DNA of 26,023 nt, from the IMG/VR virus record IMGVR_UViG_3300017950_000056, positions 1 through 26,023 of that record. The stretch is one strand, 5' to 3'. The notes below the pieces were generated by a model. That model had not been told where the DNA came from. It made no database searches and saw only the letters and a list, made by a program, of their open reading frames with translations. Every line of letters starts with the position of its first letter. Within the stretch, counting starts at the first letter, position 1. The translations under genes and the position numbers were made by a program. Shown here in pieces: positions 13,505 through 19,215 of the stretch. This DNA is from a virus.

Positions 13505-13793
13505 TGTTAAAATTTTGAAATTAATGAGTGGTGAAGAAGTTATTGGTGAAGTAACAACAATAGATGCTTTACATGTAGTAAAAAATGCAACTTCAATCAT
13601 ATATCAGCAAACAGAAAAAGGTTTAGGTGCTGGATTAGCTCCATATATGCCATACGTTGAAGGTGATATCGAGATCAGAGATGCTGCTGTGGCCTCGTTT
13701 GGTGTTCCTGGTAAAGAAATGCTCAATCAATACAATTCCATATTCGGTGCTGGTATAGTAATAGCTGGTGCAAATGAAATGCCAATTAGCTAA
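13497..13793 (+). CDS. Sm-like (LSm/Hfq-like) domain protein, second paralog
   Basis: 98 aa from the ATG at 13497 (an in-frame TTG at 13473 would overlap the upstream gene by 32 bases and has no SD). VKILKLMSGEEVIGEVTTID is the typical first strand of the phage Sm-like family, followed by NATSIIYQQ and LAPYMPYVEGDIEI. The C-terminal NQYNSIFGAGIVIAG is also typical for the family in T4-like marine phages. Shares the K-L-x-x-G-E-E-V strand with the protein at 1617. Probably an RNA-binding ring former by analogy with Hfq; not proven. Confidence 0.7.
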   Translation: MSNVKILKLMSGEEVIGEVTTIDALHVVKNATSIIYQQTEKGLGAGLAPYMPYVEGDIEIRDAAVASFGVPGKEMLNQYNSIFGAGIVIAGANEMPIS

Positions 13794-13801
13794 AATAACT
13801 G

Positions 13802-13830
13802 TGTACTTTAATTCGTATTCATTGTATAAT
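13802..13830 (+). promoter_or_regulatory. Middle-type promoter P5 with cassette leader
   Basis: TGTACTTTAATT at 13802-13813 and TATAAT at 13825-13830, starts 23 bases apart. The following leader to 13866 (ATTAATTATAGATTGATTAA then a GGAGAG SD) is almost identical to that at 17647-17685 and 18108-18144. Confidence 0.8.
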
Positions 13831-13863
13831 TAATTATAGATTGATTAAATGGAGAGAGTAAAA

Positions 13864-14028
13864 ATGAATAAAGTAACTATGGACATTGCAAAATTATTAG
13901 GTATTAAGGTTGAAGATGCACTACAGATTCAAGGTAGAATGGAAGCCTCTGGATTCGATTTTTCTGAATGTACTAATGCTGAGTTTAATAAAGAAGCTAA
14001 AATAACTCTTGCTGCCTGGAGAAAATAA
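13864..14028 (+). CDS. Small unknown protein
   Basis: 54 aa with a strong SD (GGAGAG). Residues 5-30 (TMDIAKLLGIKVEDALQIQG and onward) look like two short helices, and the end is ITLAAWRK. No family recognised. First gene of a two-gene unit under P5. Confidence 0.65.
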   Translation: MNKVTMDIAKLLGIKVEDALQIQGRMEASGFDFSECTNAEFNKEAKITLAAWRK

Positions 14029-14029
14029 T

Positions 14030-14149
14030 ATGAGCTTTGATCCTAACACAGAATTACTAGAAATGTACTACGAACAAGGTCTGGATGAAGGACTTAGTCC
14101 AGAAGAGGCTGAATTATATGCACGTCAGCAGATGTCAAATAACTCATAA
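14030..14149 (+). CDS. Small acidic unknown protein
   Basis: 39 aa, strongly acidic (MSFDPNTELLEMYYEQGLDE and onward) with an EEAELYARQQ helix. It starts one base after the preceding stop, so translation is likely coupled. Ends six bases before promoter P6. No family recognised. Confidence 0.6.
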   Translation: MSFDPNTELLEMYYEQGLDEGLSPEEAELYARQQMSNNS

Positions 14150-14154
14150 AAGAG

Positions 14155-14183
14155 TGTACTTTAATTAGTGTTCGTTGTATAAT
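14155..14183 (+). promoter_or_regulatory. Middle-type promoter P6
   Basis: TGTACTTTAATT at 14155-14166 and TATAAT at 14178-14183, starts 23 bases apart. The ATGGTTATATTAA just after it is also found after promoter P1. It heads the genes that lead into the envelope cluster. Confidence 0.8.
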
Positions 14184-14216
14184 GGTTATATTAAATGCAA
14201 AAGTGAGGAAGTTATT

Positions 14217-14528
14217 ATGATGATATATGTGAATAATACGTACAAGCCTTTACGTAAAAGTAAAAAGGCTAAACCACAAACTAAACCTTCTAAGGTTGAA
14301 ATCAAACCTATAGAAACTCAGTTTAATCTTGTTGCATCTGGAATATTCCACCGAGAAACTAAACAATATCCAAGTAAAAATTCTAACCTTGGTTCAACTA
14401 CTAAAAAAAATCCGCAATATTATACTGGTAATAGTATGATCGGTATCGGTCAATTGCATAAATCTAATTCAGTCCCAGTATTTCGACAAGAAGATGCAGA
14501 AGATCAAGCTAAAATGAGGAGAGGATAG
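14217..14528 (+). CDS. Basic unknown protein, probably disordered
   Basis: 103 aa from the ATG at 14217, placed correctly after the SD GAGGAAG. Lys-, Pro-, Thr- and Asn-rich (KPLRKSKKAKPQTKPSKVEI), with few hydrophobic residues until NSMIGIGQLHKSNSVPVFRQ near residue 75-94. No domain recognised. The end overlaps the next start (ATAGTG). Confidence 0.65.
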   Translation: MMIYVNNTYKPLRKSKKAKPQTKPSKVEIKPIETQFNLVASGIFHRETKQYPSKNSNLGSTTKKNPQYYTGNSMIGIGQLHKSNSVPVFRQEDAEDQAKMRRG

Positions 14529-14704
14529 TGCTAACGTTTATTGTATATGTATGGATGGCAGTACCGTACAATGGATATCCGATCGTAGTTGGTGAGTTTG
14601 CAACATGTGAACAAGGTATGGCTGTGGTTCACAATCTTTATCCTAAAGCAAAAGCTGCACATTGTATTACACCCGATTTAACACCTCCAGGAGGAATTAA
14701 ATAA
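14528..14704 (+). CDS. Small unknown protein, possible signal anchor
   Basis: 58 aa from GTG at 14528, overlapping the previous stop by one base and using the GAGAGG just upstream. N-terminal residues 1-12 are hydrophobic (MLTFIVYVWMAV) but short for a signal peptide; two Cys at about 27 and 47 could form a disulfide if exported. Overlaps the next gene by one base. Confidence 0.6.
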   Translation: MLTFIVYVWMAVPYNGYPIVVGEFATCEQGMAVVHNLYPKAKAAHCITPDLTPPGGIK

Positions 14705-14961
14705 TGTTTAATCCAGAATCATATAAAGGTTATTCGTACGATAGTGAATTATTAATTGAAGACGATAACGCAAAGATATTGCACTATGCAATAAAAGATG
14801 GTCATTCGATTTGGATGGATTGGTCACCGTATGATATTCCAAGGCAAAATGATTGGGAAAAGTGGATTGATTTAGAAATGCCTGATAGAAAAGCAATAGA
14901 TTCTATTGGACCATTAACTACATCAGATTTAGATATTTTAATCGCAAGGAGAAGTATATGA
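14704..14961 (+). CDS. Unknown acidic protein, Trp-rich
   Basis: 85 aa. Rich in Asp, Glu and Trp (YAIKDGHSIWMDWSPYDIP). The SD CAGGAGGAA precedes the ATG at good distance. No family recognised. The stop overlaps the start of the lipoprotein gene by four bases, so the two are probably translated together. Confidence 0.6.
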   Translation: MFNPESYKGYSYDSELLIEDDNAKILHYAIKDGHSIWMDWSPYDIPRQNDWEKWIDLEMPDRKAIDSIGPLTTSDLDILIARRSI

Positions 14962-15632
14962 AGTTGAAACCTATAGTAGCAGCAGTAGCAATTGTTTTTG
15001 CAACTGGTTGCTCGATGTTAGATCAGAAAGAAACAGTAACAGTTATTGAAAACCCACTCGAGGCTGCTCCTGAAATCAAAGAACAGGAAGTAACGTTCTT
15101 AGAAGATAGTGGAAAAATTACATTGGAGTTTGATGAAAACGGAGCTGAATGGTTAACCATTGAATCTACCGCAACATCACCAGTTAATTTTAATCATGCC
15201 AACTCTAGAGAAGAAGCTTTTTTAGTTGCTTCAATGAGAGCTCGTGCAAATCTAGTTGAATTCTTAAACAACTCAGTTAAAACAGAAAAGTTTGTTGAGA
15301 ATGTATCTAAAACAATATTAAATGATGTTGTTAAAAATGGTAGTAGTGATGATACAGTTCCTGTAACTGAGAATGATATCTTTGGTGATGCTGTTACTGA
15401 AAACAAATTAGTGAATAGTGTTGCTAATCAAGAAGAACGCAATAGAGCTACAAAGGTTGCACAAAGTGTTAAGCAAACCATCAATGAAAGTACTAATGGA
15501 ATATTAAAAGGTGCAGTTATTAGTGTACGAGCAATTAATCCAAATGTAGATATGGTTGCAGTAACAGTACGTGTATCTAAGAAAGCTATTAATGCTGCTC
15601 ATGTTATCAGAGCTCAAATGGACGGAGTATAA
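14958..15632 (+). CDS. Outer-membrane lipoprotein, LPP20/FlgP-like
   Basis: 224 aa. A signal peptide ends in the lipobox FATGC (cleavage before Cys19), so the protein is lipidated and exported. The mature part has an LPP20-like segment, NSREEAFLVASMRARANLVE near residues 82-101, and a C-terminal VRAINPNVDMVAVTVRVSKK strand pair, as in FlgP/LPP20 lipoproteins, where a polar stretch precedes AxxxARxxL helices. Followed by a one-TM gene and an exported protein with an FlgT-like N-terminus. The trio looks like an envelope module. Role in infection or lysis unknown. Confidence 0.6.
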   Translation: MKLKPIVAAVAIVFATGCSMLDQKETVTVIENPLEAAPEIKEQEVTFLEDSGKITLEFDENGAEWLTIESTATSPVNFNHANSREEAFLVASMRARANLVEFLNNSVKTEKFVENVSKTILNDVVKNGSSDDTVPVTENDIFGDAVTENKLVNSVANQEERNRATKVAQSVKQTINESTNGILKGAVISVRAINPNVDMVAVTVRVSKKAINAAHVIRAQMDGV

Positions 15633-15633
15633 T

Positions 15634-15801
15634 ATGGTACAACTCATTGTTATATTTGCTTTAGGATTTTACTTTGGAATGTATGGCGTATCTGAATCTA
15701 TAAGTAAAATGATATCAGGACTAGAATCTGCAAAAACTTATGTTGAGGACACTTATGAAAAAACCGATGAGATTACTGAAGAAATTCTGTATACTGAGTA
15801 G
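15634..15801 (+). CDS. Small one-TM protein
   Basis: 55 aa from the ATG at 15634, after GGAG. Residues 2-18 (VQLIVIFALGFYFGMYG) form one membrane segment; the tail is an acidic amphipathic helix (YVEDTYEKTDEITEEI). It lies one base after the lipoprotein stop and overlaps the next gene by 47 bases, unusual even here and pointing to coupled synthesis of the three envelope proteins. Confidence 0.7.
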   Translation: MVQLIVIFALGFYFGMYGVSESISKMISGLESAKTYVEDTYEKTDEITEEILYTE

Positions 15802-16801
15802 TTTATTATACGCTTCAGCACTTTCTGCAGAAGTAGTAACTGTAGATGGATATGGAGATGATTTTGAATCAGCTGTAAGGAATGCTAAATTAGCTGCCAT
15901 TGAAAATGTTGTTGGTACATTTATTATCGGTGGTAGAGAATGGCAGACTGATGATTCGGTTTTTGAAAAAGTTAAAGAATATCATGGTGGTTATATTAAA
16001 TCATATGATGTACTTGAATATAAGAATGATCGAGTAACCATTAAAGCTGATGTTGAACGTATTAAGGATAATAGTTTACATGTAGGTGGCAATACAATTG
16101 ATATGTCTCAATTTAAGCCACAAATTGATAACTATAATAGCAGAAGAGCTATCATAGAAGAGTTAGACGATCCTCGTAAAGCATTTAATATGAAGATTAA
16201 TTCAGTTCGTATAGATCCAAAAGAACGCAAATACCAATTTATAATAAATGGTACGATTCAATGGCAACCTAAATGGGTTAGTGATCTAGAAACATTTGTA
16301 CTTTCAACTCAAGACGAAGGTAAAACACATACAGATTTAAATGATAATATTGCTTCAGGTGCATTTAATATACTAAACGCTTATGGACCAGTTGGTGCAG
16401 TACTTGGAAGTGTTGCACACTCAGCAATAAAAGTAGACTATCCAACAGACAATACGTCTATGGTATGTTTTGCTAAAACTGTATTTAAGAGTGTAGACTA
16501 TTGTTATGATTTAGCAGGTGGATTTAAAAAGATGCCAATATATTCTGAGATGCCTATATCAATTATTGGTAAAGATAAAGATGGTAAAGAAATATTTAAT
16601 CATCGTATAAATATTAAATCGGATAACATGTATGAAACGATGCATAAAGGTCAAACTAAAAAGCGTTTGTTTTCAAAAATAACATTTGATCAACCTGGAT
16701 ATATTATCTATTCAGATGCCGAAAGAGTTTTTACAGTACTATTAGATATTAATGCTGATATTGCTGCTAATATTGAAACATTAATTGTGGAGCCAAGATG
16801 A
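15755..16801 (+). CDS. Exported protein with FlgT-like N-terminal domain
   Basis: 348 aa from the ATG at 15755, which follows GAGGAC; an in-frame ATG at 15740 has no SD. Signal peptide with basic start (MKKPMRLLKKF), hydrophobic core and likely cleavage after ALSA near residue 25. Residues 26-100 (VDGYGDDFESAVRNAKLAAI, then VGTFI) resemble the N-terminal domain of the flagellar ring protein FlgT, with G-x-D-xx-A-xxx-A periodicity. The rest, with a repeated aromatic strand pattern and two Cys near 230-247, is not recognised. It fits with the FlgP/LPP20-like neighbour. Confidence 0.55.
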   Translation: MKKPMRLLKKFCILSSLLYASALSAEVVTVDGYGDDFESAVRNAKLAAIENVVGTFIIGGREWQTDDSVFEKVKEYHGGYIKSYDVLEYKNDRVTIKADVERIKDNSLHVGGNTIDMSQFKPQIDNYNSRRAIIEELDDPRKAFNMKINSVRIDPKERKYQFIINGTIQWQPKWVSDLETFVLSTQDEGKTHTDLNDNIASGAFNILNAYGPVGAVLGSVAHSAIKVDYPTDNTSMVCFAKTVFKSVDYCYDLAGGFKKMPIYSEMPISIIGKDKDGKEIFNHRINIKSDNMYETMHKGQTKKRLFSKITFDQPGYIIYSDAERVFTVLLDINADIAANIETLIVEPR

Positions 16802-16908
16802 AAAAAGACAAACCAATCTTCTACAGAGAAGATACGCCTAACTTAAAAGTGAGTTTAATATATGCAATTATTTTTGTTATAGGAGTATACTTATTTGGAC
16901 CGTTTTGA
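16798..16908 (+). CDS. Tiny one-TM protein
   Basis: 36 aa. A charged N-terminus (MKKDKPIFYREDTPNLK) is followed by VSLIYAIIFVIGVYLFGPF, one membrane segment reaching the C-terminus. ATGA overlap with the previous stop supports translation. Its topology resembles small phage membrane proteins in general; no specific role can be given. Confidence 0.6.
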   Translation: MKKDKPIFYREDTPNLKVSLIYAIIFVIGVYLFGPF

Positions 16909-17029
16909 AGAAATATACGAAGAAATGTTAAAGTATTTTGGAACACTTCCGCACCCTATACACGAACCTAAAAGAACGTTATCATATTTAAAATTATGGA
17001 AACATATAAAAACACTAAAAACAAAATGA
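16895..17029 (+). CDS. Tiny basic unknown protein
   Basis: 44 aa from TTG at 16895, preceded by AGGAG nine bases upstream. It begins MDRFEEIYEEMLKYFGTLPH; the C-terminal third is basic (SYLKLWKHIKTLKTK). It overlaps its neighbours by 14 and 4 bases, the pattern of real genes here. Confidence 0.55.
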   Translation: MDRFEEIYEEMLKYFGTLPHPIHEPKRTLSYLKLWKHIKTLKTK

Positions 17030-17148
17030 GCATACTAAGCTTAATAGTTAATATAAGAACTATTATTAATTTATCAGACGATGCAGAATTAAGAAGGAAA
17101 ATAAATCAAGTAATTAATGATTTTATGAATAGTAATGATTATAAATAA
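17026..17148 (+). CDS. Tiny unknown protein
   Basis: 40 aa beginning MSILSLIVNIRTIINLSDDA, helical and charged toward the end. Overlaps the previous stop (ATGA) and is followed after two bases by a terminator hairpin, which closes the envelope-cluster transcript begun at P6. Confidence 0.5.
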   Translation: MSILSLIVNIRTIINLSDDAELRRKINQVINDFMNSNDYK

Positions 17149-17150
17149 CT

Positions 17151-17175
17151 ATAGGCCAAAAGCCTATTTTATAAT
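17151..17175 (+). terminator. Terminator hairpin after the envelope cluster
   Basis: ATAGGC at 17151-17156, CAAAA loop, GCCTAT at 17162-17167, then a short T-rich run. Stem is six pairs, so moderate strength. Confidence 0.6.
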
Positions 17176-17197
17176 TAAAACCCAAAAGGAAATATTA

Positions 17198-17281
17198 ATG
17201 AAAACATATTGGCAACCTATGACAGATGAGGATGTTGATTGGGTTAGTTTTCCTAAAAAAACGGAGAAACAAAATGCCTGA
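17198..17281 (+). CDS. Tiny unknown protein
   Basis: 27 aa (MKTYWQPMTDEDVDWVSFPK and onward) with SD AAAGGAAA and overlap with the next start. Acidic with two Trp; no family. Real by SD and spacing only. Confidence 0.45.
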   Translation: MKTYWQPMTDEDVDWVSFPKKTEKQNA

Positions 17282-17435
17282 TAGCCCAGAAAAAGACGGA
17301 TTTACTGAAACAAAGACAGAATCTGAATCAATGGAAGATACCGCAATGAAAATTGGTAATAAAACTGAACATCCTCCACAACAAGAATCTGAATTTAAAA
17401 ACAAATGGATTGACGCTTATAACGACTGTGTTTAA
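17274..17435 (+). CDS. Small hydrophilic unknown protein
   Basis: 53 aa from the ATG at 17274 after GGAG. Very rich in Glu, Lys, Ser and Thr (GFTETKTESESMEDTAMK), so probably disordered, with a short C-terminal KNKWIDAYNDCV helix. No family recognised. Confidence 0.55.
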   Translation: MPDSPEKDGFTETKTESESMEDTAMKIGNKTEHPPQQESEFKNKWIDAYNDCV

Positions 17436-17456
17436 TTTTATTATGGAGACTATATT

Positions 17457-17606
17457 ATGGAAACCCTTGCAACTTGGCTATTATTATATTGTTTAGATAC
17501 TATCTGGTTAAAACCTAAAGAACAAATAGAATATTATCCTCCCACCCCCGAACTCATTGAGGTCGACCAACGGCCTTTACCTCAAACTCAAAAACAATTT
17601 ATTTAA
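17457..17606 (+). CDS. Small unknown protein with hydrophobic N-terminus
   Basis: 49 aa after SD TGGAG. N-terminal METLATWLLLYCLDTIWLKP is a short hydrophobic anchor; the rest is Pro- and Gln-rich (YYPPTPELIEVDQRPLP). Its C+G content is locally higher (CCTCCCACCCCCG). No family. Confidence 0.5.
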   Translation: METLATWLLLYCLDTIWLKPKEQIEYYPPTPELIEVDQRPLPQTQKQFI

Positions 17607-17618
17607 TTAAAATAACTG

Positions 17619-17647
17619 TGTACTTTAATTAGTATTCGGTGTATAAT
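17619..17647 (+). promoter_or_regulatory. Middle-type promoter P7 with cassette leader
   Basis: TGTACTTTAATT at 17619-17630 and TATAAT at 17642-17647, starts 23 bases apart. The AAAATAACTG before it and the leader after it repeat promoter P5 almost exactly. Confidence 0.8.
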
Positions 17648-17682
17648 TAATTATAGATTGATTAAATGAGGAGAGAGTAAAA

Positions 17683-18030
17683 ATGAACATTACAATAATT
17701 CACACTGGATTTAGAAAACCATCAGAAATGGTAGCAATGGTTGAAGCACCAACAACTGATGTTATGGAATCACTTAACTATGCGTATGCAAAAACTCAAA
17801 ATGCTTTCGGATCATGGTCTCGTAAAGAAGTTTTTACGACAAATGATGGTGAAGTTATTGAGAATGAAGATTATTGTGAATCAGTTAGTGTTTTAAAAGA
17901 ATTAAAAGCTGATAAAGATGGCAATATTTATGGAATTCGTTCTACATCTGTTGGAGATCGAATGATTCTTGATAATGGAACTGAGTATGAAGTTGATGAT
18001 ATTGGATTTAAACTACTGGAGACTGTATAA
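17683..18030 (+). CDS. Unknown conserved-looking protein, 115 aa
   Basis: Strong SD GGAGAGAG. Contains SLNYAYAKTQNAFGSWSRKE near residues 30-49, NEDYCESVSVL near 61-71 and SVGDRMILDNGTEYEVDDIG near 88-107. This block order looks like a compact family found in plasmids and phages that I cannot name with certainty. Acidic, soluble, no membrane segment. It overlaps the next gene by one base. Confidence 0.65.
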   Translation: MNITIIHTGFRKPSEMVAMVEAPTTDVMESLNYAYAKTQNAFGSWSRKEVFTTNDGEVIENEDYCESVSVLKELKADKDGNIYGIRSTSVGDRMILDNGTEYEVDDIGFKLLETV

Positions 18031-18107
18031 TGGCTTTATTAATTTTTACATTTAGTTTTTTGTTGGTTTTAGGAATTGGAGCTTTTATCGAGGAGGTAAT
18101 ACTATAA
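18030..18107 (+). CDS. Tiny hydrophobic peptide
   Basis: 25 aa (MALLIFTFSFLLVLGIGAFI and onward), a single membrane segment, starting inside the preceding stop (TAATG). The GAGGAGGTAA inside its end could also serve the next gene. Could be a membrane peptide or only a coupling device. Confidence 0.45.
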   Translation: MALLIFTFSFLLVLGIGAFIEEVIL

Positions 18108-18144
18108 TTAATTATAGATTGATTAAATGGAGAGAGCAAAAATG
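18103..18144 (+). repeat. Third, truncated copy of the promoter-leader cassette
   Basis: TATAAT followed by TAATTATAGATTGATTAAAT and GGAGAGAG matches the leaders of promoters P5 (13825) and P7 (17642), but the TGTACTTTAATT box expected at 18080 is absent. It is therefore likely a partial duplication that kept the -10 region and SD. It supplies the SD for the gene at 18142. Confidence 0.75.
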
Positions 18145-18396
18145 AAAAGAATTTCAAACAACTACTTAACAACGTTAGATATTAACTCAGCATCTGATAT
18201 GATACGATTAAATGAAATCAAAGACACCATTCGTATTTCAAATAGATCTATTTTTAATAACAGGAAGCTTTGCGTTGTTCTTAGAGGAAGAAAGCCGATT
18301 GTAAAAACTGGCAGATACTCATATGATTGGGGTGGTAATATTGTCGGTGGAATTGCAAATGCATCTAAACTGGATGTTTACATCTATACAAGGTAA
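18142..18396 (+). CDS. Unknown basic protein, 84 aa
   Basis: Starts at ATG 18142, seven bases after GGAGAGAG; an in-frame ATG at 18127 overlaps that SD. Arg- and Lys-rich (IRISNRSIFNNRKLCVVLRG), then YDWGGNIVGGIANASKLDVY. No family recognised. A late-promoter-like site lies after its stop. Confidence 0.6.
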   Translation: MKRISNNYLTTLDINSASDMIRLNEIKDTIRISNRSIFNNRKLCVVLRGRKPIVKTGRYSYDWGGNIVGGIANASKLDVYIYTR

Positions 18397-18428
18397 ATGT
18401 AAAAGTAATGTAACAAGGTATGGTATTA

Positions 18429-18436
18429 TATAAATA
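18429..18436 (+). promoter_or_regulatory. T4-type late promoter TATAAATA
   Basis: An exact TATAAATA in the gap before two exported-protein genes, 35 bases ahead of the ATG at 18471. Third intergenic copy in the window. Confidence 0.6.
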
Positions 18437-18470
18437 TATTATTAGAAGTAAAATACTATAAGGATATTGT

Positions 18471-18836
18471 ATGAGATATCTAACCTTAATACTAGCAACA
18501 CTTTCATTTAACACCTATGCAAATGAACCTATTATACCTGGAGAGTTATTCTTTGAGAATCAAGCTGCTGGAGAAATTGTACTAACACTTAAAAAATGTG
18601 GTAACGACACAGTAGGAGAAAGCTTTCCATATTACGGATATGCTACAGAAAAAGTTGGTAGCAAATTTATAACTCATCATGCTTGTTGGGTAATGCCGTC
18701 TATAGAGTCCGCTCCAAAAATACCAGGTACATCAATCATCCCAGTGGTTAATATGTATTTTGAAACTGGAGAAAAAGTTACGTTCCCAGTAGATTTATTT
18801 AATCGCCGTTCATTAGATACGGAACCTACATTATGA
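18471..18836 (+). CDS. Exported unknown protein, tandem copy 1
   Basis: 121 aa with a signal peptide (MRYLTLILATLSFNTYANEP, likely cut after TYA). Mature part contains EIVLTLKKC, Y-x-YATEKVGSKF, HHACW and a GEKVTFPVDLFN end. The second gene has the same order of landmarks (K-x-x-C, G-x-Y, G-C-W, a G-D/E-x-x-x-x-P-x-x-x-F end), so the two look like a diverged duplication. Two Cys could bond in the periplasm. SD AAGGATATTGT. Function unknown. Confidence 0.65.
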   Translation: MRYLTLILATLSFNTYANEPIIPGELFFENQAAGEIVLTLKKCGNDTVGESFPYYGYATEKVGSKFITHHACWVMPSIESAPKIPGTSIIPVVNMYFETGEKVTFPVDLFNRRSLDTEPTL

Positions 18837-19177
18837 ATGATGAACTTAAAAGCTTTATTATAACTATCTTATGTGTAACAATTGCTGCAATATGTTTAAA
18901 TCTTAATAATGTTAAAGCAGAAACTAAAGATGATACTCCTGACCTATTAGTGAATCATTTGTTTGAAAATTTACGAGTTGTATTATCAACAAAACTTCCT
19001 TGTGATATGAATCCTATTGGTAAGAAAGCTTCAGCACAAAGGTTAGATGGTTTATATATTCCTGGATGCTGGACAGAAGAACCAAATCATCCTGAGTTAG
19101 TTCGGATTGATTGGCAAAACGGTGATTTTAGTATTTTACCACTAGAAGATTTTGAGGCTGTAGAAAAACCAAAATAA
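18833..19177 (+). CDS. Exported unknown protein, tandem copy 2
   Basis: 114 aa, overlapping copy 1 by four bases (ATGA). N-terminal SFIITILCVTIAAICLNL is a signal peptide or anchor, ending near VKA at residue 29. Landmarks shared with copy 1: LSTKLPC near 51-57, GLYIPGCW near 73-80, and GDFSILPLEDF near 95-105. Ends just before promoter P8. Confidence 0.6.
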   Translation: MNDELKSFIITILCVTIAAICLNLNNVKAETKDDTPDLLVNHLFENLRVVLSTKLPCDMNPIGKKASAQRLDGLYIPGCWTEEPNHPELVRIDWQNGDFSILPLEDFEAVEKPK

Positions 19178-19180
19178 CAT

Positions 19181-19209
19181 TGTACTTTAATTGAGTTACA
19201 AGATATAAT
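19181..19209 (+). promoter_or_regulatory. Middle-type promoter P8, abutting gene 43
   Basis: TGTACTTTAATT at 19181-19192 and TATAAT at 19204-19209, starts 23 bases apart. The gene 43 ATG is at 19216, only six bases past TATAAT, so transcription should begin at or next to the start codon. Confidence 0.8.
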
Positions 19210-19215
19210 TATATT

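Noticed and set aside
16606-16613. TATAAATA inside the FlgT-like gene
   Set aside because: Coding-region match with no nearby gene start that needs it.
17198-17281. The 27-codon frame considered as noise
   Set aside because: Kept as a low-confidence gene because it has an SD and overlaps the next start in the usual way here; rejection as noise is not supported, but neither is a function.
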